NCBI GenBank assembly: GCA_963682175.1
Contig: OY821787.1
Location: forward strand, 17,648,501-17,712,500
Reading direction: 5' to 3'
From: Triglochin maritima
Lineage: Eukaryota > Streptophyta > Magnoliopsida > Alismatales > Juncaginaceae
DNA: 64,000 bases
This document shows positions 1 through 11,605 of this stretch, in pieces. The notes beneath the pieces were generated by a model. The model was given only the letters and a program-made list of their open reading frames with translations, searched no databases and was not told the DNA's origin. Position 1 is the stretch's first letter. Each line of letters opens with the position of its first letter. The translations under genes were made by a program, and so were the position numbers.

Positions 1-577
1 AAAGTAGAGAGAATGACCACCAAAAAATGGGTATTTTTCAAAAAAAGAAGAGGAGTTCTATTTGTAAACATACAAAAGGAAATTGGGGACAATCCCCTAA
101 TGTGCGGCTAATGAAACTTCTACAAATAGACATGAACGATATAACCAACATCCGAGCCAAAGAGGGTCGGCTTCGAACTATAATGGCCAGCCGACCGGTG
201 GCCTACGATCCCCAATTGGTGGTCACAAAGTGGCCGATCCGATCCATTTTCGTTTGGCACCTTATATTCCTCCAATGATAACGTTGGGTGCACCCTGATC
301 AGTTATGTGGATCTAAATGTGAGCCTAATTGCCATAATACTCCTCATGATGGTGTGGAGTTTTCAATTTGCTTTTTGGTTTTTCTGGCTTACATCCAAGT
401 CCTTCCCTCTTGCAGATAGGTCCATTAGTCTCACGGTTCAGCTTTTTTCTTGCGTTTTAGTCCTTTTTGTGTCTACCTATTTATTCGTGAAACTTAAACA
501 TAAAACTCGTTACATAGCATTGCTTAGGCTCAAAAGAGTGGATATATGACCTTGGTATATGCATGATATGACACTAA
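1..577 (-). mobile_element. Athila-type LTR fragment, cut by the window edge
   Basis: Read on the minus strand from 577, this matches the first part of the LTR at 19783-21384: a degenerate TGATTGACATC-like start, the block ending in a run of stem-like CTTAAACATAAAACTCG (on plus at about 494-510), and a degenerate copy of the GACCGCCAATTGGCGGTC palindrome at 208-224. The inner end of the LTR lies beyond base 1. It abuts Copia sequence at about 590, so it probably inserted into that Copia remnant. No complete ORF is expected here. Confidence 0.75.
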
Positions 578-589
578 TTAGTTTCTGCA

Positions 590-2167
590 AGTGAGATTGA
601 TAATGATTCGTTTGATGTGACTCATATCGATGAGCAAGAGCCAAAGACCCTTGAAGAGGCTTTGGAAGGTCCCAAATGCAATTGAGTGGTTAAAAGCCAT
701 AAAGGAGGAGTTGGAGTCTACGAGAGTTAACCATGTCTGAACATGGTTGACTAAAAGGTTGTTGGAGCCAAATGGGTCCTCAAAATAAAGAAAAAGGTGG
801 GTTGATTTGTTGATAGATTGAAAGCTCGATTGGTAGATAAGGGCTACACCCAAAATGAAGGTGTTGATTTTGAGGAAACCTTCTAACTAGTGATAAGGTT
901 TGCCTCAATCTACCTTCTAGCAACCATAGTTGCATAGATGGATTTAGAACTTCACTAAATGTATGTAATAGTGGTTTTTCTCACTGAAGAACTTGAGTAG
1001 GACATCTATATGGTTCAACCTCAATGTTGTAAAGTGAAAGGACAAGAGTACAAAGTGCGCAAGCTCAAAAGGTCTATTTATCTCTTAAAACAAGAATCTG
1101 AACAATGGAACATTCACTTCCATCAAGCTACGAACATCATTTTGTGTACGTAAAAAATCCAATAGTAAATTCATCATTTTGACTTTGTATATGATGACAT
1201 ACTTTTGCCTGGTAATTGCAAAGAGTTGATATGGCTGGTAATTCCACAGAGGGGTGTTTGTCCTCTAGATTTAATATAAAGGACATGGGTAAAGCTAGCT
1301 ACGTCCTTGGTATCAATGTCGGTAGAGATAGGTCAAAGAGACTTCTGGGATTATCTTAGGAAATCAATTTACTCCACGTCTTGAAATGATACCATATGGA
1401 AAACTGCAAACCAATTGTTACTCCGATCGTGAAAGGTTTGCGTTCGAGCATTGACACGAATCCTAAGACTCCAGGAGAGAAGGCCGAAATGGAAAGGATT
1501 TCGTACTCCAGTGCTGTGGGGAGCCTAATGTATGCTATGATGTGTACTAGGCCATATATTTCCTATGCACTGGGCATGGTTAGTTGCTATCAATCTGACC
1601 CAAGCATGGAGCAATGGAAAGTAGTCAAGAGGATCATGAGGTATTTGAGAGGCACGAGTAACTACATGTTGTGCTACCAAGCTTCAGATCTTCATTTAGT
1701 AGGCTATACTGATGTTGATTAGGTTAGAGATATAGATGATTGAAACTCGACCTGTGGTTATGCTTTCATACTTGCCAATGGAGCCATCTATTGTTGTAGC
1801 AAGAAGCAAGCTTGTATTGCACTCTCGATAATGGAAACGGAGAATGTGGCATGCTCTACTATGTTGAAAAAGTTTGTTTGGTTGAGGAGGTTCTTACAAC
1901 ACAATGGGTTGGTACATACTTTTGCTCAGCCAATTGTTATCAATTGTAGTAGCATGGCTGCCCTTTGTTGTATTAAAGACCCAAGTATCATGGAAAGGCC
2001 AAACACATATAAGTTAGATACCATTTTGTTATAGATATCATAGCAAGAAGAGAAGTTCTATTGAAACATGTGTCTATAGGTCAAATTAAAGCTGACCCAC
2101 TGACTAAGGCAATAGCTAAGGATTGAATTATGTGTCATGCGAAGTCCATAGGCATGCGCAAACTCTG
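590..2167 (+). pseudogene. Copia reverse transcriptase / RNase H remnant
   Basis: A decayed homologue of the Copia RT/RNase H at 60238-61863. It starts at the equivalent of the DEQEPETLKEAL segment (about 630) and runs through the fingers and palm into RNase H. Open stretches remain at 1396-1722 (GSLMYAMMCTRP and RGTSNYMLCYQASDL are readable) and 1831-2034 (ME-EN-ACST and SMAALCCIKDP). The YVDD motif at about 1184-1197 has lost one base, so the catalytic motif is frameshifted. Many stops are present and the upstream gag, protease and integrase are missing. It is dead; its 5' side is replaced by an Athila LTR. Confidence 0.85.
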
Positions 2168-3090
2168 ATGTGTTCGCATGTTTGATTTCTATATATATGG
2201 ATTGAGTTTTTATTTCAACTATATTGTTGTGTACTTTATGCTTGTTTTGTTATTCTAGCATAAAAGTTCATGTGTCAATAGGCTGTAAGAATGGATCATT
2301 CACTAGAGGATTTGCCTTTGACACTTAGGTAGCGAGCAGAGATGAGATAGATTATGAATGATCTTTTGTGAAGGATTCAAGTCAGTTCATAGTCACGTTG
2401 TCACCTTGATTTGGAATCTAGATGAGATTCTCTATGGTGGAGAGAATTGACATGAATGGTCCCACAGTTCATGTAGCCTATAGGAACCAGTGCAGCACTT
2501 CATATGGTGCTAGGTAGTGGTCTTGACATGCGAATCATACTGCATGTGCTTAGCAACCATTTAGAAGTGGAAGGATGGATCCCTGCTCCTTCATAGTGTG
2601 ATTCCATGACTTAATTGTCATTAGTTACCATTGTGTAAGGGTGCAAGGTGTTGATGTGGCTACTTTGGGAGGTTGCAATCACATTTGATTAGGTCTAAGG
2701 GTGCATTTTTGGGAAAGGACTCAACTCTGATTGTCGTGATGGTCGGGGGCAGAGGGAAAGGTTTGATTTCATTTCACTAAGGGTACTTGCTAAGATCAGC
2801 GGTATTGGGATACAGTGGCAAGTACCTTAAGGAAAAGAAGATGATTATCTCTCTAGGGATCGAGATATCTTCACCGTAGTGAGCATGAATGCAACGATGA
2901 TATGATTTGCTACTAATCATGGGTTTGCACCATTCCGGGCAAAATAAAGAATATATAGCATGAATGCAATGTGTGATATGCTACTAATCATGATTCTGAG
3001 CAGACCAAGGAAATTGAGATATACACTAATTGCTTTATTTGTTTGTTCTTCGAGGGGACATGTTTCAGGTTTGGAAGAGGAGAAGAAATG
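2168..3090 (+). other. Copia 3' non-coding region (remnant)
   Basis: This aligns with 61864-62800 downstream of the intact Copia pol, sharing for example TCTAGCATAAAA, the AGGCTG-AAGAATG block and GTTGATGTGGCTACTTTGGGA. A long non-coding tail between pol and the 3' LTR is therefore a family feature. The 3' LTR itself is not found here. Confidence 0.65.
2883..2992 (+). repeat. Short tandem duplication
   Basis: Two imperfect copies of a 35-39 bp unit (2883-2921 and 2958-2992), both starting GCATGAATGCAA and ending CTACTAATCATG, lie inside the Copia remnant. Only one related stretch is expected there. Confidence 0.6.
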
Positions 3091-3189
3091 ATCAAGAAAT
3101 GCGCAAATGATCATGAGAGATGACTAAACTTCAATGTAATTTTGTATTTCTTGAGTCCTTAGGAAATCATGTACACTTGATAATTTTGA
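3091..3189. other. No gene seen
   Basis: AT-rich sequence between the Copia remnant and the SIRE-type gag remnant; no motif recognised. Confidence 0.4.
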
Positions 3190-4830
3190 TCGACTTGTTT
3201 CCTGACATATTGGAAGCAATGCTTACCAAGGATGAGCTCATCTGCAACCTCATGGCATTTGATCCTTGAGCTCATTCATTTTGATCCTTGAGCTCATCCA
3301 TTTTGATCCTGAACAGAGAAATGCTTCCATCCAAAGTAGTATGGACTATATGGTTTTTCAGGTATGCATTGTATCCTAAACTATTATTGTCTAATGATTG
3401 TCTTTGACTACCTAGAGCATGTGAAGCATTTTCTTTTCATTTGTGTTCTTTTCTAGATCTTTTCTTAATTGGACATTACATGCCTTAAGATCTAGTTTTT
3501 CATCATCATTGAGTGCTGATTTTAGACTATCAAGTTCTAATGCATGTTTTCATGTCAGGCAACCACCTCATTCTTCTCATTCATGATAGTTTCAATTTGG
3601 CATTGGAGATCACTTATATGCTTTCTAGCACTCTTGTTCTTATGACAAATGATCTCATATCGCGTAACTAATTCATGAAATGCATTTTGAAGCTCATCAA
3701 AAGTGTATCAATGAAGATTAGAGCTAGAGCTTTGACTAGAATAAGATCTAGTGGAGCAAGAGTTAGAAGATACCTCACTTTCTTCATCTTCTATGTCCAT
3801 GAAGCACATGTGGGAAACTTTCTTTTCATTTTGTGTGGAGGATGATGAGCTTGATGAGGTGTCATCACAAGTGGCTTTGAGAGCCTCATCCTCGTTCTCT
3901 TTTCTCTTTCTCTTCTCCTTCTCTTTCTCTCTCTTTCTTGCCTTTTTCTCATTTTCACTCTTCTCCTTCTCCTGATCTCTTTTCTTCTCTTTTTTTCTTC
4001 CTTCCTCTCACTTCTTCCTCTTCTTTCTTTCTTCACTATTTTTTTCTTTTTTGAGGAACTTGAAGAAGTCTTTAACAAGGACCTCAATGACCTCATCTTC
4101 TACTCTCCTTCTTGATTCGTCAGATTTTGAATAGGACTGTAGTGCCAAGGATGGGTCCTTGGAGACTTCTTTTTCCTTGTAGTCCTTCATTTGATGCTCA
4201 TATTCCATGAGGTTGTCGATGAGCTCATCCATGTTGAGTTGGGAGATCTCATGGGCTTCTTCTATGTCAATGACTTTGTCTTCCCATTCGTCAATGAGGG
4301 ACCGGAACACCTTTCTCGCTATGTCTCCTTCTATAAACTCATGACAAAGAACTTTAAGAGAGTGTTCGTCTCACTTATACTCTCACTGGGTTGCATAGAA
4401 AATGGTTGATATTTATACATGAGGAGACTAATGAATGCGAGTGTCCTTGGTTAGAGTATCACCCACATGATGTGCCTCTAGTTTATGCCATATCTCATAT
4501 ATATTCACTAACACAACCCGTAATTTGGGTATATTAATCATCATTCAAGCCACAATAAAGGATATTCATGATGCTAGAGTTCATTTCAAGTTCCTTCATT
4601 TTGGCCCTAGTTAGGGTGATAAGCTCTCCTTCCTTAGGAGGTGTGTATAGATTTTGAAGGAAGATTCAATACGTAAGGTCACTAGATATCAAGACAAATT
4701 TCATTTTATTCTTCCAATAATCATAGTTAGACCTATTAAACAAAGGAGGCCTAGATTTGGATAATCCTCTACATGATTGGATGATGACGATGTCTTGCTA
4801 AAATATAGTCAAGTAGATGAAATTTAGCAC
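3190..4830 (-). pseudogene. SIRE-type Copia gag remnant
   Basis: On the minus strand the best preserved part is 4310-4008, reading FRSLIDEWEDKVIDIEEAHE followed by LNMDELIDNLMEYEHQMKD. This is the typical 'LP-W--KV--I-EAKDL--L---ELIG-LM-YE' region of SIRE-clade Gag. It continues into a Lys/Arg/Glu-rich stretch (4096-3791 in a second frame) and then an acidic segment ending in a His/Lys/Cys-rich region (CHKNKS is readable near 3650). Frameshifts join the pieces and no zinc knuckle is intact. A repeat with unit TTGATCCTTGAGCTCAT at 3257-3308 interrupts the far end. The purine bias makes spurious open frames on the opposite strand. Confidence 0.65.
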
Positions 4831-4835
4831 CTAAC

Positions 4836-4846
4836 CTCTGATACCA
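4836..4846 (-). other. Primer binding site, initiator Met-tRNA type
   Basis: The minus strand reads TGGTATCAGAG two bases after the LTR end ...CCAACA (4849). This is the usual Copia primer site and fixes the LTR boundary. Confidence 0.8.
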
Positions 4847-4848
4847 CT

Positions 4849-4926
4849 TGTTGGATCGGATGGCCTAATCAATCTAATCGCCTAATACTCTAAATGAGAA
4901 GTGTGTGCAACGGAAATAGAATTTAC
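4849..4926 (-). mobile_element. SIRE-type LTR, inner end
   Basis: The last 78 bp of the 5' LTR, between the primer site and the CACTA terminus. The rest of the LTR resumes at 23943 on the far side of the CACTA. TAC at 4924-4926 is one copy of the apparent CACTA target duplication. Confidence 0.7.
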
Positions 4927-5370
4927 CACTAGTACAGAAAAGACAATATACATTGGATATACGGGGGTATATATGATGTATTTTGGCTCTCCATAAATCG
5001 ATGTCTATCCATGTGTCGTCTATACGTAGACGTCGGTCACTTAAAGGGCGACGTCTATTCTAAGGGAATACGCATCAGTTATCCTAACAACTGATGTCTA
5101 TTCTACGGGGAGTACATGTCAATCATCCTCACAGACAATGTCTATTCTAATGGAATACGCGTTGCTCATGCACAAAATCAACATCTATTCTAACGGAATA
5201 CACGTCAGCGATCCTCACAACCGAGGTCTATATCCATAAAAAAGGACTTGCCGTCGGTCATCCTCACAGTTGGCGTCTATTCTGGGGTATAGATGTCGCC
5301 TTAACGTAATAACTGTCGTCTATATCCCAGAATAGACGTCGGATTAACCTAATAACCAACGTCTATACCC
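4927..5370 (-). repeat. CACTA terminal inverted repeat and subterminal repeats
   Basis: Starts CACTAGTACAGAAAAG. Many short repeats in both orientations follow, built on GACGTC with neighbouring GTCTATTCT and GGAATACGC blocks. In CACTA elements such repeats bind the element's second protein (TNPA/TNPD class) and are needed in cis for excision; here that role is inferred. Confidence 0.8.
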
Positions 5371-5944
5371 TTCCCAAATAAAAATAAATGCTGAAATCAA
5401 CAACGTCAACCTTCACAACAACACATTCATACTGCGTAACAATACATTCATTCTGCATAAACAACACATTCATCCTACACAAATTTCATTCACAATTCTT
5501 CATCCTGCACAATCATACTCAAATTCAACTAATTTCATTCACCAACTTTTATATTTCACAAATTCATAAACACAATCATTCACAAAGAAAGCTTGATCAT
5601 ATTAAAATAAAAATTGTAATCAAATAATGTTTGTAATACAAAGAATGTGGTTCAATAAATGTTGTAATACAAAGAATGTGGTTCAGTAATGCAATCAACG
5701 TCAATAACATGTTGGTAATGAAAAGAATGTGATTCAATAAATGTGAAGTCATGACATTAGAACCTGGCTAGTTTAATAAGATGTTGATGGTAAGGTAGCA
5801 CGGCCATTGCTCGTGAGTATCATCGAGCCCGTGTTGTGAATAGGGATCGCTATCCTTTTCGATGACCTATGAAAATACAAGTACCAATATAAATATGTAA
5901 ATATTGAAAGTATAAGTATACAAATGAAAATGATCTATATTACC
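5371..5944. other. CACTA 3' non-coding spacer
   Basis: AT-rich, with loose repeats of ACACATTCAT and TTCATTCAC. It is paralleled at 10080-10560 in the inner CACTA. No coding potential on either strand. Confidence 0.5.
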
Positions 5945-6920
5945 TCACACATATCTATGTTTTCCAGTGCAATTTCGAGTTGTTCCTGCATGTATCTCAT
6001 AATGTAGTACCCCCGCATTCGGTACTTCCAGTCTGCTTTTGGTACTACAAAGATATAACATCACTAAATATGCATTCCAGTGCTTAACAAAATTAACAAA
6101 AGGGGACAAACTTACTCCCATTGCATCCCATGTTACGCCCGTATTTTCCGTTATCCTTGATCCACCCAACATTTTGTAAAACTTCATTGTCCTGAGTAGC
6201 ACAAGTTATTCAATATGATGTCGATAGTACTAATAAAAATACACAAATTACAAATACAATAATTAAAATGAACTTACAGTGAAACATGTTTCTTTAAGGC
6301 TGTCTTTGGTGTACTCGACCCCAAAGGGTCAAACCAATATACTGAATTAGCTTCGGGGAATGGAACATCAAGCATACAATAACCTCTGATTATATATATA
6401 ATTAGAAGTTTATTGCAAAAAAAATTAATTTCTTTCAATTCACAAAGTTACCTCTCAAGATAAGGGGCCATATAATATTTCTTACCCTGTTCTTTCATAA
6501 TATCCCCTAGCTCACCGGATTTATCATCATTCCCATATTTGATAAAAATAGATGGACACAGAAATCCAAATACTTTATCGTCGGGAAATACCGACCTTTT
6601 GGCGTCATAAAGGTGTCTACAAGAGTAAAAATTACATTATGTTATAATTACGATCAAATTATTCAATATACTTCATCTTATACACAAGAAAACACTTACA
6701 TCAACTACACGTCAAAAATTGATATCCGCAATTGATCCATCACCAAGAATTGCATGACATCCTCTTTGGTAACAAATAAATCGGACGACAGACCTTTAAC
6801 CTCCTCCTCCAAATGCTAGGTAGTTAAGGACTATGATTCCCTAATTAGCATTAATTTATACAACATTTTGCACCTATTTGTTAGCAAATTAATGTTGATC
6901 GGAGGTTCGTTGTTTGACCC
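5945..6920 (-). pseudogene. CACTA Ulp1-like (C48) peptidase segment, outer copy
   Basis: The minus strand encodes, in broken frames, a domain often found in the second gene of plant CACTA elements: RSVFPDDKVFGFLCPSIF, then MAPYLERGYCMLDVPFP with VYWFDPLGSSTPKT (the substrate-site and Asp region), and finally TMKFYKMLGG and a YYIMRYMQEQLE segment. The catalytic Cys expected before Gly-Tyr-Tyr is out of frame. The fragments are separated by stops and what may be introns. It is non-functional. Confidence 0.6.
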
Positions 6921-7029
6921 TTTGCTCCGGGGGCTTGAAACCTTACGGATATATATAAAAACGTTAGAAATACAATTATTAACAAAAAAGAAATTTATTT
7001 GTTTTCAAAGTTAAAGTATACCTCATGTG

Positions 7030-8640
7030 TGTCATTTATCTCTACTAAATGACGAGGCCACCTCAAGAACCTTCAGCATGCTTCACTGAGGGTAACAACT
7101 TCTTCTTTAGGAATTGGCACCATAACATTAACATCTAAACAATTCCCAATGGCAACCTTCACGACTCCCTCTTCCACATCTTTGTAGTGGTCTTTAGAGA
7201 GGTTATAAACGGTGTCATGTCCCACCAATCTTGTCTCAAGCTCTTCAACAAATAAATGACATCTACGTCCATCCTCAAAACGACCAAGCAAGGGCCCACC
7301 TACGAGGGCCAAAGCTTGAGAATGAGCAGCAAAATCAGATGGTTGGACGGGGTTGACCACTGGCTGCACCAGAGGAGTGGTACCGGGGAAGACGCGGTCC
7401 TACGGCGAGTTGGAGAAGTAGGCAAATCACGATCCAATCTCTCCATAACATATTGCAATGGATTTTGCAACCAAAATTTTATGCTCGCATTTTGTATGAA
7501 TTGTCGATGAACTTGAGTGATTATTCTTTCCACAATATTGTCGAAGTCCAACGCTACTCCCAACCTTGTATAGAGTCGGAATGCTCATCATTTCTCAAGG
7601 CTTTAGGTAGAATGTCATTCTAGCCATCTGAAATGAAATTGCCTTGAGATTCTCTCAACTAAAGAGAGTCGTACAATTGTAAAAAAATTGTCAAAAACAA
7701 TTGAAAAATATAATTTTTTAGAATATGATTTAATGACATACAAGTTATACAACTTACTATCTTTGAGCTGACTACTTGCGACTCGTCTGTGACGTACTCC
7801 CCTTTGTAGTTTATCCTCGCTCTCTTCCAAGAATCACATTGAGCTACGGGGGAAGGAGGAGACAAGTTGCTTGCTTGCTCCTCACCCATACCAAAGTTAT
7901 TGGCTTCTTTTTTTCTTCTGGGCCATTTTTTCGGCCATCATTTGTTCTTCTAATTTTGGGTATCCCGATCTAGACATACAATGAAGATACTTGTTAGAAG
8001 ATCAGCGTACTTGGTTTTTTGCTCGGAGGGCCTACAACCAATTTTATTAGATTATCATTTAAAGCAATAACTTAATAAGTTCATATTCTAAATTAAACTC
8101 AGTTACCTGAAACTCCAGGGTTTCTCTTGATTTTTTGAATGATTCCCATGTACTCGGAGTGATGATGTTGTAGAAATCACATAGATTTCTGTCCTCATAC
8201 TCTCAGAACATCCACTTATTTGTTAACTTTGCCTTGAAGTCCCTCCAACGGACCAATGTACTTCATCTGCTTTTTCTTCAAAGTGGCAGTGGATGGGAAC
8301 TCAAAACTTGCTTGTAACACGTTAACATTTTCAATTTCTATAAATTAAAAGTTTGACTAAAACTGAAGAACATTGTAATGGACTCATTACCTGCACGTCA
8401 TCCAAATGGTGTCTTTAAGTGTGTCATCAACTTCGGTCCAACTCGACAAACATATGTCAACTTTGGACCTCACAAGGCTCCCCACAAAACTATACCAGTG
8501 GTCATACATCATGCCTATCGTCTCAAGACAGCTATCAAACAGGATCGGAATTTTACCGTCTCTATTACTGTATGTCTTTGAGACCTTAGAATATGATGGA
8601 GTGGGTTTCTTCTTCGGATCCATGATACTATAAAAAGTAA
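7030..8640 (-). pseudogene. CACTA second-gene remnant (plant transposase_24 / DUF8039-like), outer copy
   Basis: In minus-strand order: 8623-8387 reads a diverged transposase_24-type start (DGKIPILFDSCLETIG, then WTEVDDTLKDTIWM); about 7890-7745 reads CDSWKRARINYKGEYVTDES, matching the W-R-R-NKKGEY-DE segment of this family; 7369-7073 reads CHLFVEELETRLVGHDTVYN and ending MVPIPKEEVVTLSEAC, the C-terminal domain with P-P--E--TLGEA-G-F. Several frameshifts separate the segments, possibly partly introns. Directly upstream of the Ulp1-like segment, as is usual. Paralogous to 11606-13240. Confidence 0.65.
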
Positions 8641-8719
8641 AATCAAGACATTAAAAAGTAAAATCAAGACATTAAATGGTTATGACTAAAAATTACACTT
8701 CACCATTAGGATTTCTTTT

Positions 8720-9680
8720 TTCTTAACGTATTTTCAATCCATATACCTTCACCGTGGCCATCTCTTCTGATTAAAGTCTCAACATGGATTTTGACATCTA
8801 GTGACTTCAACTCAGGTACTTGCTTAGAGAAAGGTGGTGTCTCTTCATACTGGACGAGACTACCATCTGATACAACCGTTTTCCCTTCTACAATTACTAA
8901 TGATTTTCAATTCATATACGTTTTAGTCATTAATCGTGCAAAAAATCATTGCCCGTATTAGAAATGACTGCTGACGATTAGCATCAAAACTGACTCTCCG
9001 TCAGACCACAATCTCTTTAGTTCCTCAATTAAGGGTCTTAAATACACATCTATGTCGTTTCCAGGTTGCTTCGGACCAGAAATAAATAAGGACAACAAAA
9101 TATTTCTACATTTTATACATAACCACTATGGCAAATTGTAAATTACAAGGAGAACAAGCCAAGAACTGTGAATGCTACTCAGACTACCGAAAGGATTCAT
9201 TCAGTTGGTACAAAGTTCAAGTCGTAGATTCTGGGATTCTTCACCAGACAAAGGAAAGTCCTAATCTACATTTTTCAACTGAGGTGAATATGTAGGATGA
9301 CGTAGCAACTGATCATTTGCTTTCTCACGATTAGCATGCCATGCCAATTTTTTTGAATCCTCCTTACTCGCAAACAATAAACAATCATTTGGACGTGCAT
9401 GTATCTTCCTTTACTCCATTACCATAGGACACAACACTTTCTTAGCATCAAAAGTTCTATGCGGCAGATCATTATCGTCTGGAAGCATCCCTTTCAATAG
9501 CTTTAACAATGATGTCAAACTGACATCGGTCCAACCATTTCCTGCTTTTAAATTGTACAATTTCAACACCGCTCACAATCTAGTAAATTTGGTGCAACCC
9601 TCATACAATGGCTTCTCATTGTCACTCAACAAACTACCAAGTAAATCAGGGTTTGACGAAAAGTTTTTAGCTATTTCCAA
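8720..9680 (-). pseudogene. TNP2 transposase remnant of the outer CACTA
   Basis: The minus strand from 9680 reads NGWTDVSLTSLLKLLKGMLP, then KIHARPNDCLLF, then LRHPTYSPQLKNVD with NLRLELCTN, MNPFG and SGPKQPGNDIDVYLRPLIEE. These are unmistakable N-terminal and core Transposase_21 segments in order. From about 8900 it jumps to the very C-terminal DUF4216 end (8890-8720), so most of the core, including later catalytic residues, is deleted. In-frame stops also occur. Its 5' side is cut by the inner CACTA terminus at 9682. Confidence 0.8.
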
Positions 9681-9681
9681 A

Positions 9682-10075
9682 CACTAGTGCCGAAAAGGTA
9701 ATATACGTCAGATATAGGACTTCTATACGTCAGTTATTCGTTTTCCATAACCCGACGTCTATTTATGAGTCGTCTATACCTAAACGTCGGTCACGAAAGG
9801 CCAACGTCTATCGTAGAGGTATACGTGTCAGTTATACCTTGCAATCGACATCTATTCTAGAGGTATACCTTACAACCAACGTCTACTCTATGGGTATACC
9901 CATCAGTTATACATTACATCCGACGTCCAATCTAGAAGAATACGCTTCAGGTATCCCTTCCATCCAACATTTATATCCTTCAAAAAAGACTTGGCGTCGT
10001 ATTAATCAGATAATCAGCGTCTATAGCCCACATTACACGTCAGGTTAATCTAATAACCGACATCTATACCCTTAC
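9682..10075 (-). repeat. Inner CACTA terminus and subterminal repeats
   Basis: CACTAGTGCCGAAAAGG followed by GACGTC/GTCTAT repeats like those at 4927-5370. It marks the 3' end of the inner element. Confidence 0.75.
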
Positions 10076-10429
10076 CAAATTAAAAAAATTGCTAAATACA
10101 ACATTGTCATCTGGCACAACGAACACATTCATCCACAATCATGCACAAATTCAACTAATTTCATTCACAACACATTCATCGTGCACAATCATACACAAAT
10201 TCAACTAATTTCATTCACCCACATTTATATTTCACAAATTCATAGACACAATCATTCACAAAGAAGTTTGATCATATTAAAGTAAAATTTGTATTCAAAT
10301 AATGTTAGCTCAATAACATGTTTGTAATACAAAGAATATGGTTCAATAAAATTGCATGTTTAATTACAAAGAATATCGTTCATGATATTAGAACCTGGTA
10401 GTTCATTAACATGTTCGTAACAAAGTAGC

Positions 10430-11440
10430 GAACCCATCGTTCGCGAGTATCATCGAGCTCCTATTGCGAATTGGGATTGCAATTCTTTTGGAAGGCCTAT
10501 AAAAATACAAGTACACAATATAAATATGTTAATAATGAAATTATAATTATACCACTGAAAATTATCTATATTACCTCAAATAGCTCTACGTTTTCAGGTG
10601 CAATCATGATGATTTCCTGCAGGTATCTCATAACGTAATACCCTCATTCGATATTTCTAGTCTACTTGCGGTACTATGTACAAAGATATAAATTCGCTAA
10701 ATACTTTAAAAAAATAACAAAAATGGGAGAAACTTACTCCCATTTGCATGCCAGGTTATGCCCTTTTTTGTAGTCCTTCCACCAATTATTTCATAAACCT
10801 TCATTAACCTAAGTAACAAGAGTTATTCAATATGAAGTCAATAATACTAATAAAAATACACTAATTACAAATATGATGATTAAAAAGAACTTACAGATTT
10901 ACAAGCTTCTTTATCTACGCCCTTGGTGTAGTCGACCCCAAAGGATCAAACCGATATGTAGAATTAGCTTCAGGGCATATAACGGCAAGCATCAAATGAG
11001 CTCTGATTGTATATCGAATTAGAAGCTTATTACAAAATCAAATTCTAATTACTTTCAATTAACAAAGTTACCTCACATGATAAGGGGCCATATAATATTT
11101 TGCCCAGTTCTATCATAATATTGTCAAGCTCACCCGAATTATCGTCATTCCCCTGTATAAAAGTAGATGAACACAAAAATCCAAATACTTTATCATCGGG
11201 AAAGACTGACCTTCTGGCCTCATAAAGATGTCTACAAGAGTAAAAATTACGATCTATTATAATTACGATAAAATTATTCAATAAATTTCATCTTATACAC
11301 AAGATAACACTTACTTTGCCTGCACGTCGATAATTTACATGCATAATTGATCCATTACTAGGAATTACATGATATCCTCTTTGCCGACATATAGATCCGA
11401 CGAGAAACCTTTAACCTCCTCCAAATGACTAGTTAAGGAT
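10430..11440 (-). pseudogene. CACTA Ulp1-like segment, inner copy
   Basis: Paralogue of 5945-6920. The minus strand 11281-11045 reads ARRSVFPDDKVFGFLCSSTF and DNSGELDNIMIELGKILYGP. The YY-IMRY region near 10680-10620 is also frameshifted, so the catalytic Cys is not readable. Stops throughout; non-functional. Confidence 0.55.
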
Positions 11441-11605
11441 TGTGATTCCCTAACTAGCACGATTTGATACAACATTTTGCACCTATTTGGTAGCAAACTA
11501 ATGTTGATCAGAGGTTGGTAGTTTGATCCTTGGTGGGTGGGCTTCCAATAACCTTACCGATATATATAAAATCGTTAGAAACACAATTAATAACAAAATG
11601 GTAGT

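Noticed and set aside
3751..4096. Open frames rich in Ser/Phe (plus) or Arg/Lys/Glu (minus)
   Set aside because: They come from the purine-rich Lys/Glu tract of the SIRE-type gag remnant; the plus frame is its shadow.
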